Part shown: one piece after another, positions 37,171-47,769 of the stretch
Layout of the letters: each line of letters begins with the position of its first letter
Numbering within the stretch: position 1 is the first letter of the stretch
Made by a program: the position numbers and the translations under genes
Source of the DNA: Haberlea rhodopensis
Lineage: Eukaryota; Streptophyta; Magnoliopsida; Lamiales; Gesneriaceae
Reading direction: 5' to 3'
Length of the DNA: 64,000 nucleotides
Assembly: GCA_907163345.1 (NCBI GenBank)
Contig: CAJQUN010000008.1
Location: 12,649,191-12,713,190, forward strand
The notes under the pieces: generated by a model
What the model was told of the DNA's origin: nothing
Databases searched by the model: none
What the model saw: only the letters and a program-made list of their open reading frames with translations

Positions 37171-38744
37171 GTAAGGACCCTAGTTCCTTAAGTGCGGATT
37201 AAAGGCATAATAGAGCTAAACATGCATCTAAGAATATAAAGTTCGTGTTGATGCCTTGACCCGTTAAGATTACAGGCCAAAATAAAATTTCCAAAAGGGA
37301 TTAATTACATTCCCAACCAATCGAATGCTAATCCTATAGTTTTACACTACTCTTAGAGTAGAGACTATACAAAAGAATTAAGCCTCATCAACCCGCCTTA
37401 GCCCGTCCGCCCAAAAGTACCACAGGAACAACCCCAAAACCATGAGCATGTATATAAATCATATTCACAATAATATGATTGTAATTCAAATGCATAAACC
37501 GTAAGTACGATTCACTTCCTGTATTTAATACATTTAAAAGCTCCCTTGGTTGTCCCTGTACCACAATCATGATTAATGGATTATAATTCCAATAATGTAT
37601 GTCATGACATGCACTCATTCCATGTATACCAATGGCCAGTTTCAGTCTTATTATATCAGTGGCATAATACCCCTCGCGTTTACATGACAGCGGCATTAAT
37701 ACCCATCGCTTCGACATATTAGCGGCATAATATCCCTCGCAATAATATGACAGCGGCATTATCCTTCGCTGTGTGGCCACCTGAGATGGTTCTACACATT
37801 CACACAAACCAATATTATGAGCCAATAATAGTCCAATATCAAAAAAATTCCACAAAATAATCATTTTCCCAAAATTTCACTGCTGGCGATCGATCGCTGT
37901 GTCGAGGCGATCGATCGTGAGCCTTACCGATCGATCGCCTTGACATGGCGATCGATCGCCAGACTCGATCGATCGCCCCATTTGTGACGATCGATCGCCA
38001 CAACCAGAACACGCGATTTCCACCATTTTTGTAACATTTTCTTCCCCAATCACACCAATACTTATACCTTCAACCCAACAACATAAAAACATAATAAACC
38101 TTCAAAATACACCTTTAAAGAACCCAAAAATCCAACACCCAACCAAAACAATACCAACCAAAAACAAACCCATTTCCAAATTAACCAAAACCATTTCAAA
38201 TCCAAACCAAACACTATAAGAACAACAAGGAGGTATCCATACCTCTTGGGGACTCCAAATCCTACAAATAATCTCACAAAAAAGACTTTTGCAAGGATTT
38301 CCCCTCCACTTAGTGCCAAAAATCGAAAATAGTGAATGGGTTAGGGTTGGGAGAGTGAATTGGGGATTTTGTAAAGTGATGGTAAAGTGGGGGGATAGTG
38401 GGTTAAATGGGTTAAAATAAAAATTGTACCCCAACAATTACCATGATGTATAAAATACCCCAACATGATATTTTAAAGGCATTTCACCAAAATGCACCAA
38501 AAATCTCCATTAAATCCATGCTTGACCAAATAATTATCAACCATCATAATTAAACCATAATAATACCCAATATCCCAACATGCATAACATGCACCCCAAA
38601 ATGCACCATCGGGTCACGCATACCATGTGGCTAAGCATTTCACCAAGATAATTAATTCCAACACATATATTAATTATCACCATAATTAACCACATAAACA
38701 TAATTAATGCCCAAATTGCATATAATTATTTCGGGGATATCACA
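37171..38744 (-). repeat. solo chromovirus LTR
   Basis: On the minus strand it runs TGTGATATCCCCG to AGGGTCCTTACA, aligning at both ends with the LTR 2490-4561, and carries the same palindrome cluster and GCGGC/CCTCGC field. Perfect target duplications TTTGG (37166-37170, 38745-38749) with no internal region show that the LTRs of a full insertion recombined. It is 500 bp shorter than 2490-4561, so it is a diverged member or has deletions. It splits the gag of the copia element. Confidence 0.9.
37887..37997 (-). repeat. CGATCGATCG palindrome cluster in solo LTR
   Basis: Six exact cores in 111 bp, one within the 16-bp palindrome TGGCGATCGATCGCCA (about 37947-37962). Confidence 0.9.
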
Positions 38745-39611
38745 TTTGGCTTGTTGTGTTTGTTGAAGAATTTTTTGAACTTTCTAGTGAACAAGAATAT
38801 CTCATCATCATCATCATCATCTTCATCATCGGATTGATCTTTCCTCCCGACCAAGGCGATCCCTTTTCTTATGGATCTATCATCCTCCTTTATTACCTTC
38901 TTTGTTGACACTTCAAGCTCATGGGTCACCGATGTACCATGAAGTTCATCAAGATCATAAGATGCACTTTCTCCTTTGTTGAATTCGATGATGGCCGTCC
39001 TCTTTGCATCCCATTCATTTGGCAAGGCTCTTGTGCTCTTCTCCATATTTGCTTTGGAGGATACTTCTCACCAAGTTGTGCAAGCTCATTTATGATTTGG
39101 GTGAGCCTTCTAAACATTGAGTCAACTCTTCTCCGAATTCCATCTCAAATGTCTCATACTTGAGTTGTAGTAGATCTATATTTGTCTCCTTCACTTGATT
39201 TGTGCCCTCATGACAAATTTGCAATTTGTCCCATATTTCCTTTGCGATTGAGCACATTGAGATCCGCTTGAGCACGTTGAGATCCGGTTGTACTCCTTCA
39301 TATCTAAAGCACAATGTAAAATATTAACAGCTTAGCATTTTGCGAAATTAAAATCATATCCGCTCTTGTAAAATCGTCCATTTCTTTGGGAATACTTATA
39401 CCCCCAACTTCCTTTAAAGGAATGAGTGGACCTTCAACAATGATCTTCCATAGGTCATAATCTACGGATTGGATGTATAGAGAAATTCTATTCTTCCAAT
39501 AACCGTAGTTATCTCCAGTGAAGAGCGGAGGGCGATTGGTCAATTGACCTTGAGCAAACTCATTTGCTAGATTAGCCATATAAAATTTTGATTTAAAACA
39601 AAAATCAAATA

Positions 39612-39623
39612 GCTCTGATACCA
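39612..39623 (-). other. primer binding site (initiator Met-tRNA)
   Basis: GCTCTGATACCA, reverse complement of TGGTATCAGAGC, two bases from the 5' LTR at 39626. Confidence 0.85.
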
Positions 39624-39625
39624 CT

Positions 39626-40368
39626 TGTTGGAACCGAAGAGGGGGGTGAATGAGGTTCCTTGGCTACTTTAGCGTTTTAAAATGAATTTGCAAAATGTCG
39701 AGTTTGCGCTGCGGAAGACTTCAAGTCAATCGATAAATAAATAAAATAAATAAGTAAATAAATACGTAATTAAAATAAAGATAAAGAACACGAGAATTTG
39801 TTATAGAAGTTCGGCGATGAATCGCCTATGTCTCCTCTTCCCGGTTAGAAAACGTTTAGCCGAGGTTCCACTAGAACGAAAATGATCTTGGCCTTAAGGG
39901 CTCCAAGTTAGCCACAATACAACTAATCCCGGGTAAAAACAACTCTTCACGAGCACCACACTCTTCACGAGTCTTCTTGGCCTTAAGGGCTCCAAGGATA
40001 GCCACATAAAACGCTTCCCGAGTTATCAACACTCTTTACGAGTCTTCTTGGCCTTAAGGGCTCCAAGGATAGCCACAACACTTGCACCAACTTTACTTGT
40101 TGATGACTTTTACAATTTCCAACTTGCGTCGGTGTTGGAGGACCTTACAATAACTCAAATAACACCTTCACGGTGTACCAACACGAAGAATCAAAACTCA
40201 CACACAAGAAATGAATTACAAACTCCAATACAACACAAATATATGAAGTTTGCAATGCTAGATTAATTTGAATTGAGCAAAGCTTTCTTGTAGTTTATAG
40301 TCTTGTTTCTTGTCTTCAAAATGCTCCAAAACATCCATATTTATAGTGTAGGAGGCCCCCAAGGCTCC
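39626..40368 (-). repeat. 5' LTR of the gag-only copia element, truncated
   Basis: 743 bp of the R/U5 side and the TATA region (40337-40346), matching 33679-34400. The U3 part is cut off by the Sirevirus insertion after GGCTCC at 40368. The missing part should lie beyond the window's right end. Confidence 0.86.
39887..40067 (-). repeat. three copies of the near-palindromic 21-mer
   Basis: Same repeat as in 33940-34119, here at 39887-39907, 39976-39996 and 40047-40067. Confidence 0.75.
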
Positions 40369-40400
40369 TGTTAGGAAAACATTTCTAAGTTTTGGTGGTG

Positions 40401-40690
40401 ACAAACATCAACTGGATGGACATCAACCGGGTGACAAACACCTACCGGGTGATGGACATCAACTGGACAAACACTTACCGGGACAGACATCTACCGGGTG
40501 ACAGACACCTACCTGTGATGGACACCAACCGGATGGACATCAACTGGATGGACACCTACTGGATGGACACCAACCGGATGGACATCAACTGGATGGACAC
40601 CTACTGGATGATCACCTACTGGATGGACACCTACTTGATGGACACCTACTGGATGGACACCAAAAGGATAAGCATCTACTGTATAGTCAT
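40401..40690 (+). repeat. 15-bp minisatellite in U3
   Basis: About 18 units related to GGATGGACATCAACT or GGATGGACACCTACT. They end about 300 bp before the TATA box. Because 15 is divisible by three, all frames stay open and give spurious repetitive peptides. Confidence 0.88.
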
Positions 40691-40987
40691 ATATTGAACA
40701 AAGTCATCTACTGGTTACAGAAGAATGAATGACTAGTTGAACGAAGAAAGGCAGCAGAAGTCTAACCATCCAGCAATAGCACAAAGCAACAAGAAAAAAC
40801 AAGTACAACCTATTCTGACAAAGGTACAACAGAGTGGCGTACCCTGCTATATCTCCGCCACCATTAGCGTCAGAATAAAAGAGCCATTGCTAAACAAAAT
40901 AGGAAAGAAGACAATCAGAATATAGAATGGTAACAGAAAGTGGATCCCTTCCAAATATAGACAAGTTGTCGTTAAAGATCAAGGAGT

Positions 40988-40997
40988 CTATAAATAC
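40988..40997 (+). promoter_or_regulatory. TATA box of the Sirevirus 5' LTR
   Basis: CTATAAATAC, about 610 bp before the LTR end; conserved in the LTR at 32666-33678. Confidence 0.7.
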
Positions 40998-41599
40998 GCC
41001 CAAGTGAAAAATGAAGACGTTAGCTGAACGATCTAATCAAACAAAGAGAAACACCTCAACGCAAACAGAAAATCATCTCACTGATATTCTCTAAAGGTTC
41101 AGCAAGAGCAGACAAGCAGTACTACTGTACTCGTGACAGATTATCCTCAACTGAAGTCTGCTGCTCAAGAACACTCGAAGCTAAATAGTTTATTTTTAAG
41201 AGTGTCATAGAAACCATTGTAATCAAATTAAGAAGTTGTGATTGCTAGGAGTTTAGGCCAAGCTGTGTGAGTGCCTAAGAAGGTTTTATACTGTAAAGTG
41301 TAAACCAAGTCTTCTTGTGTAACCTTCCTGCAAAGGAAGAAGGGGAGACGTAGAAGCGTTGTGCTTCGAACTTCCAGAAACAATACTTGTGTCATTTACT
41401 TACTGCTTATTTACCATTCAGTTTTTATCCCTCACAAGTCCAGCAAACGTCTTCCGTACTATATTCAGTGTTTGCTGACTTGCTATATATTGAGAAGCTA
41501 CTGCAGTACTTAACAGTCTGCAGTTAACCCGAGCAAAATCGAAATTGAATCTAGTGTTTATTCAACCCCCCTTCTAAACACTACCCCGATCCTAACAAG

Positions 41600-41611
41600 T
41601 GGTATCAGAGC
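41600..41611 (+). other. primer binding site (initiator Met-tRNA)
   Basis: TGGTATCAGAGC, two bases after the LTR end. Confidence 0.9.
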
Positions 41612-41648
41612 TTAGGTCTTCTCAATCTTGAGAAACTACCAAAAATTG

Positions 41649-43590
41649 ATGTCCTCATTCAGCAAAATTCCAATGTTCAAGAAGGATGAATATGATGATT
41701 GGAGAATTCATATGCAAGCACATCTAAGTGCCCAAGACGATGACATGCGGTTCGTCATCACTGATGGACCAATGAAGATCTTGAAAGTCAATACAACAAC
41801 TGCCATTATTGGTGGTGAACCTCAAATGGTCGAGAAGGACAGATCCTTCTGGACAACTGAAGAAAAGAAAAAGGCAAATCTGGACAATGTGACGAATGAC
41901 ATACTGTTCAAAACTCTGGACAAAAATATGTTCAGCAAGATCAAAATGTGTCCCACTGCAAAGGACATCTGGGAAAATATTGCTCAGCTATGCAAAGGAA
42001 ATGATCAAACCAAGGAAAACAAGCTCACTGTTGCCCTACAGAAGTTTGAAAACATCAAAATGATGTCCGGAGAAACTCTCAGCGAATACGATGAGAGAGT
42101 AACCGGAATCATAAATGAACTCAATAGCCTTGGTAAAGATCTATGCAACAGGGAAACCACTCTAAAAGTCATGAGAGGTCTCCCAAGAGAATGAGATGTA
42201 AAAACGATTGCTATGAGAGAATCCAAAGATCTAAACAAGATAGATCTACATGACTTATTTGCTGACTTAAAAGCATATGAGTTTGTACTAGGGATTCGGA
42301 TTGAAGATGAACCCAGCACCAGTCAACCAACCAAAGCTCTCACTGCATCTGAAGCTCTACCTATCACAAAAGAGATGACTTCTGAAAAAATATGCAATGA
42401 TGCAATGGTGCTGTTTGTCAAAAAATTTGGAAAGTTTATGAAGAAGAGCCAAAAGACCTATCAATCTTACCCAAGAAAACAGAACTTCAAAAATAGATCA
42501 GATGAAGATGATCGTGTATGCTTCAACTGTCTTAAGCCAGTACATTTTATCGCTGACTGTCCTAAACCGAAGAAGGATGATCAAAAGAGAGGATCCAAGG
42601 ATTATAGAAAGTCAAAGGAGAATAGAAGATCATCCAGAAGGGACAGAGAACAGAAAGTACTGGTGGCGGAAGAAAACAAGAACAAATGGGCTGACTCAGA
42701 GTCAGAATCAGAAAAGTCTTCAAGCTCATCCAGTGACAGTGAAGATGAAGAAGTTCATTGTCTAATGGCCAACGATGACTGTGAGGTAAATGATCCACAT
42801 CTTTCTGAATTTACACATAATGAGCTCACGAATGCATTACAGGACATGATAAATGAGTATCAGATGCTGTATGAATCCTTTGAAAATTACAAGACCGAAC
42901 AACTAATTCCAAACAGAACAGCAAAACAACAAGGTTGCTTGTGAACAATCAAATTAGTTGAAAAGCTTAAGGGATAAAGTAAGTCGGCTCGAGAAAGAAA
43001 GGGATGAAGCAACATGTGCTCACCAAAAACTCAGTAAGCTGGTTCGCACATGGAATGCATCTACTGCCAGAAAAGATGAAATGCTTGAGTCAATAAGACT
43101 TGCTGGTGATCTTACCGGTATAAGCTACTCTAACAATGATAGTAATTCATCTGGCATCAAATCTCAAGTGTGTCTAGAAAGAAACAAGATTCAAACAATG
43201 AATTTTGTTAAATCAAGCACAGTATATGAACCGAGTGAGTTGGTTAAGGAATCTGTTGAGCCAATACTCATCAAGGAACGGGCATCACAAAAAGGTATCG
43301 GTTATGTGGAGCCAAAAGAGAAAGCTAGACCGGGGCAAAAGTTTAGAAATAAACATAAACCCACTGGTCAGGCCACTCGAGAGGTAAAACCCAACTGGCA
43401 TCATAATTGTATGCCTGTCCAAAAGAGATATATGCTTCCAAACAGAAACCAAAAACCTAAACAACATGCATACACTCAGTATAGCACATATCACCCAAGA
43501 ACATCCTTATCATATAATGCACACACATTTCAGGATACACAGAGCCCAAACAACTCAGGGTTATACAAGTGTGGGTCCCAAAAGGACTAA
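41649..43590 (+). pseudogene. Sirevirus-like gag
   Basis: ATG at 41649. The N-terminal half is a copia gag (FKKDEYDDWRIHMQAHLSA, then CPTAKDIWENI and a YDERVTGIINELNSLG helix). A TGA at 42192-42194 interrupts it in the same frame. The zinc knuckle CFNCLKPVHFIADC keeps all four CCHC ligands. An acidic Ser-rich stretch follows. A frameshift at 42942-42958 leads into the coiled-coil extension (LRDKVSRLEKERDEA, then KLVRTWNAS) typical of Sirevirus gag. A stop at 43588-43590 ends it, just after a KCGSQKD segment. Confidence 0.85.
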
Positions 43591-43640
43591 TCCTGTCTGG
43601 ACCCAAGTAGGATTGGGTACCAATCATATTATCGCTTAAA

Positions 43641-44012
43641 TTGCAGAAAGTTAGAATTCATCAAGTTCGGAGCTCAGAGTGGTTTCTGGACAGCGGATGT
43701 TCTAGACATATGACAGGGAATGCGTGCTTATTGTCAGAATTGGTGGACTCCACCGGACCTAGAATAACTTTTGGAGACAACGCGAAAGTTAGAACCGTGG
43801 GTAAGGGTAAGATTATCTACGGTAACATTATTATTAAAGATATTCTGTTGGTTGAAAATTTATATTATAACTTGATTAGCATCAGTCAACTCTGTGACTA
43901 TGGTCACTCTGTATAATTCAACCAGCACTCATGCACAATCAAATCTACTGATGGCAGTGTATTACTTGTAGGAAGAAGGCATGATAACACTTATAAAATT
44001 GATTGGAATCTT
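43641..44012 (+). pseudogene. copia protease and start of GAG-pre-integrase
   Basis: Contains the active-site segment WFLDSGCSRHMTG (Asp codon 43689-43691). It continues through FGDN and the hydrophobic ISISQLCD helix. A TAA at 43914-43916 breaks it; the same frame then continues to the insertion point, where codons are split by the element at 44013 (duplication ATCTT, 44008-44012). Confidence 0.85.
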
Positions 44013-44338
44013 TGTGATGTCCGGGAATTACTGGTGTATTCGGTGTAGTGATAATCCTTAATGGATTTTAATTGTGGCAATTGTGTATTAATTACGGTTT
44101 CAGGGCTCCCGGGGATTTTAGATCCTAGTTTTTGGAGTCGTTGGATCCAAGGGATGAGATTGTATTCTCATCGTGGTGATAACCTTGGAATTTGGCCTTC
44201 GGTGGGATTTGGGGTCCGGAGTACTTTGTACTGGGGCTGGTAATGGAATTAGAGTTGGAGAGATGATTTTTGAAAACAGATGATTTTTAATGAATCATGA
44301 TGTATTTGTGGAGGTATTGGTATTTTGGAGCATTTTTG

Positions 44339-44348
44339 CTATATATAT
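44339..44348 (+). promoter_or_regulatory. TATA box of the 5' LTR
   Basis: CTATATATAT, repeated at 51262-51271 in the other LTR; equivalent to the minus-strand box at 24557-24566. Confidence 0.65.
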
Positions 44349-44752
44349 CAGTTAGACTCGGTATTCCGTCATATACGGAATCATTTCCCTCTCTCCTCTC
44401 CCTCACGTCTCTCTCCCTCACCCCAAACCCTTCCCCTCTTTTTCTCTTGGAAAGAAATCGATGGTAGCCTGGCTCGGAGGCTGGATTTCTTGAAGATAAT
44501 TGGGTAATCTTCTTCTCCTCACCTTAGCTTCGTTTTGATTGTGATTTTGTGCTAAATGGTTGAGTTTTTGGGTTTGGGAGATTTTTGTAAAATCTTGAAA
44601 TCTTTTGGGTTTTGTGTTTAAATGGATTATAACCCTTGTTGAGTGTACTAGGGTGCTAGTATGTGGTTATTTTCGAGTTTGAGGAAGTTTGGGTATGATT
44701 GGTGGAGGTTTTCAAGCTTTTAAAATTGGTGATTTTCGGGTTCGCACAGCGA

Positions 44753-44970
44753 CCGATCGATCGGTGGACTTGGACCGATCGATCAGTGCATGTGCGTAGC
44801 GTTGGGTGTTTATTTCAGTCTTTAGCGATCGATCGGTAAGAGCGACCGATCGATCGGTGGGTGGTTAGCGATCGATCGGTAGCTTGCACCAATCGATCGG
44901 TGCAAAGCCGTAGCTTAAATCGAAATTGTGAAAAGTTACCGATCGATCGGTAAGGGTGACCGATCGATTG
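44753..44970 (+). repeat. CCGATCGATCGG palindrome cluster
   Basis: Five exact cores and three degenerate ones, starting about 410 nt after the TATA box. Flanks differ from the other lineages: TTACCGATCGATCGGTAA (44936-44953) is an 18-bp perfect palindrome. Confidence 0.9.
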
Positions 44971-46295
44971 TAGTGCGATTATGTAAAATGTGTTTTTGGG
45001 TTCTCCCTCGGGTTTTAGGGAGCGATTACCGACCATTTGCTATTTAATCATCATGTCGGGATGATTGGGGTCGGATTTCATGCTTGTGCATATAATTTTG
45101 GGATTACTCATTGAATTGTGTTTAGCACATTCCTCCTTCGGACCTCGGGACTGAGGCAGTGTTTGGATTCGAGCTATGGGAACTTAAGGTACGTATAACG
45201 TACGAGTATAGCCTGTTAAAATATTACAACTGTGAATTGCATGGTTTGTGGTAATTGCAATGAATGAAGGTTGAAATGTATGGTTTATGGTGCCTGTAAT
45301 AAATGGACAGTGAAATGTATAGTAATTGGTAATTGTGATAAAAGGAAACACGCTGAGAATTATATAACAGCCGCCTTGAGCGAGCGACGATTGAGATGTT
45401 ATCGCCTGTTGAGCGATCATCGGTTATGACGACCGCTATTGTTGAGCGTGCTGTGGGGTTTGAAATGCCGCTATTGTGGAGCGAGCAATGGAATAGGAAC
45501 ATGGAATCATTGGTTAGATATATGTGATATCTACGGTCATATATGTATAATGATTTTACCATATTGATTATGGAACTGTCATAATAGAGATGGTATTTGT
45601 TAATCTATGTGGCGATTAATTGGCTTTGGGAATTTGATGAGTTTGGTTATGTTGAGAACAATGGACGATACAGGGGATCCGGATGAGGATGATACCATCC
45701 AGGGAGTATCATTTATATTCATGACATTTACATTTCGTAAATTATGAAGTTTAATATTATGATTATTGGATTTGTGGAATTGGTATGCTCACCCCATGTG
45801 GGGGCTGCCTCTGTTGAGGCAGGTGAAACATGTACAATGGTAGCTCGGGAGCTGTGATCGAGCTATGAATTGGGGGTGATTCCAGGATCGAGACACCGGA
45901 GCTTATGTGGAGCTGGATATTGTGTATGCCCTTTTTATACATTACGTACACATAGGTTTATTCGATGCTCGTGTGTGAGCAATAATTATGTGTATATGGG
46001 TTGTATAAAAAGGCATGGACCTTTCTCTTTTCATTATATGTGTGAGCAATCAACTAGAGAATTGCTAGATGAATTGAGATTGTGATTAGTGTATTGCATA
46101 GATGCATGATGTGTTAAATGGTTTGAATTTGGGAATTGGATATTGCATGGTATGGAATAGATGAAGTAAGAAATTTTATAGGTGGTATTGTGTGCCACGT
46201 TTACATGTAGTTCCCTTTTACACGTGATTGAATGCACCAAATGCATGGTTTAATGAACTAATTGTGGGTTAAGGGCATGGGTGCCCTTACATTAG

Positions 46296-46307
46296 TGGTA
46301 TCAGAGC
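46296..46307 (+). other. primer binding site (initiator Met-tRNA)
   Basis: TGGTATCAGAGC, four bases after the LTR, identical to the sister element (22385-22396) including the TTAG spacer. Confidence 0.9.
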
Positions 46308-46689
46308 AGTGGTTGCTCTTTGGGGCTGTTAAGGGCCTATGAACTTGTTGATAGGAATTGGTAGCACATATTTATACATGATGGTATTAGTGTTGTGTGA
46401 CACAACTAATTGCTTATGTGCTTTTACGATATGGAAAGTGGTATTACTGATTATTGTGGTTGCAGGAATCGTGTAGAATACGATGGGATGGCATTAATGG
46501 TAATGTCTGGCACTCCATGTATTATGTGCTAAGGGATCTGATTTTGTAGGAAAATCAGGAAATGGGAAATGTGATATGCTGTCTAAGGACAGGGATGGTT
46601 GTCAACAGACAGTGGGATATTGAGGTATGATTTCAATTGTTATTGAATATACAATGTGTTGCTTTTATCGTCCTACTACGGGTATATCA

Positions 46690-47760
46690 TCAGCGATGGA
46701 TCATAATATTTGCCGCTGTCATGTCGAAGCGATGTACATGCCGCTGTCATTGTCGAAGCGAGGGATATTATTGAGCCGCCGATATGACGTAGTAGGATTT
46801 GTGAACTGTTGTATTAACCTGGATGCAGGTATATGGAGCTAGTGGAAGGTTTCGGTGGTTGTTATATACGAGCGATGGAGGTACTTGCCGCTGTCATATG
46901 AAGCAATGGTAATATGATATTTGCCGCTGTCATGTCGAAGTGATGTACATGCCGCTGTCATTGTCGAAGCGAGGGATATCATATGATGCCGCTATATGTC
47001 GAAGCGAGGGGTCCTAAAATTCCGCTGTTATAACAAGACCGGAATAGCCACATTATCGATATTTGAGCGACGCGATCGGGAACAAAGTGCTGCGTGTAAT
47101 GTGAGCCACCTCTTGGGTCTGAAAGGAACAAAGTGCTACATGCATGTGAGTACCTCTTGAGTCCTTGATCTGTTCCGCTGATTCAGTGGGCGATGGTTCA
47201 TGCCGCTAGGTATATTGATAGCGATGTCTCTTTCCGCTATGTCATTGGCGATGGTTCATGCCGCCGGGTATTCTATTGGTGATGGTTCATGACGCCGGGT
47301 ATTCTATTGACGATGGTTCATGCCGCCAGGTATTCTATTGGCGATGGTTTATGCCGCCGGGTATTCTATTGGCGATGGTTCATGCCGTCGGGTATTCTAT
47401 TGGCGATGTTTCATGCTGCCGGGTATTCTATTGGCGATGGTTCATACCGTCGGGTATTACATAGCGACGGGTCATTCCGCTACATCTATGGCGATGGTTC
47501 ATGCCGCCAGGTATCATATAGTGATGGTACATTCTGCTACATCTATGGCGATGGTTCATACCGCCGGATATCTATAGCGATGTTTTATGCCGCTGACTCT
47601 ATGGCGAGGGATCATGCCGCTGATTCAATAGCGATGGGCTATACCGCTATGTGCGTAGCACTGGATTATGCAGCCTACGAGCGACGGGTGCTGCTGGTGT
47701 ACCGCTAGTGGACGGGGGATACATGTATACCGCTATCTTGATAGCGATGAGGTATGTTAT
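46690..47760 (+). repeat. GCCGCTGTCAT / GTCGAAGCGA satellite-like field
   Basis: Alternating GCCGCTGTCATGTCGAAGCGA-type units at 46710-47030 grade into the regular 31-bp array (47248-47464) and then into GCGATGGTTCATRCCGCY variants up to about 47760. It sits at the same relative place as 20760-21910 in the sister element. Confidence 0.78.
47248..47464 (+). repeat. 31-bp tandem repeat, seven units
   Basis: Units beginning GCGATGGTTCATGCCGCCGG start at 47248 and 47279 and then every 31 bp. The unit corresponds to half of the 56-bp repeat at 21000-21470. Confidence 0.88.
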
Positions 47761-47769
47761 ATTACTGCT

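Larger units (their letters stand above)
35783..39579 (-). pseudogene. copia gag with two zinc knuckles, interrupted by two insertions
   Basis: The ATG is at 39577-39579 (MANLANEF). The N-terminal part has the plant copia gag pattern (FTGDNYGYWKNRISLY). Frameshifts or stops near 39305 and 39100-39115 break it. A solo LTR interrupts codons at 37171-38744. Beyond it comes a CCHC knuckle CYNCQDKGHYANKC, a coiled-coil stretch, a second knuckle CTYCCKDGHTKNKC, and a KWVPK segment. The second interruption is the MITE (35989-36497). The frame ends at 35783-35785 without a protease DSG motif. In a working element the product would form the particle and bind RNA. Confidence 0.82.
33679..40368 (-). mobile_element. 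gag-only Ty1/copia element (TR-GAG type), minus strand
   Basis: LTRs at 33679-34971 (3') and 39626-40368 (5', truncated by the insertion at 40369). Primer site, gag and polypurine tract are in order on the minus strand. After subtracting the solo LTR and the MITE, the interior is only about 2.6 kb. It contains gag with zinc knuckles but no protease, integrase, RT or RNase H. This fits the terminal-repeat-with-gag class, which depends on another element's pol. It inserted into the copia LTR at 33678; the left flanking 5-mer is ATATC and the matching right flank lies outside the window. Confidence 0.82.
40369..41597 (+). repeat. 5' LTR of the Sirevirus-like element
   Basis: 1229 bp, TGTTAGGAAAACATTTC to CCCGATCCTAACA, directly followed by the primer site. 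It matches 60240-60800 over the retained part. Confidence 0.9.
44013..46291 (+). repeat. 5' LTR of the second non-autonomous element
   Basis: 2279 bp, TGTGATGTCCGGG to GGGTGCCCTTACA. It has TATA box 44339-44348, palindrome cluster 44753-44970 and a GCCGC/GCGA field at about 45370-45490. Confidence 0.92.

Noticed and set aside
47258..47708. Overlapping open frames of 68-139 codons rich in YSIGDGS-type repeats
   Set aside because: Produced by the 31-bp tandem array being open in three frames; the repeat period is not a multiple of three, so the peptides are not conserved.
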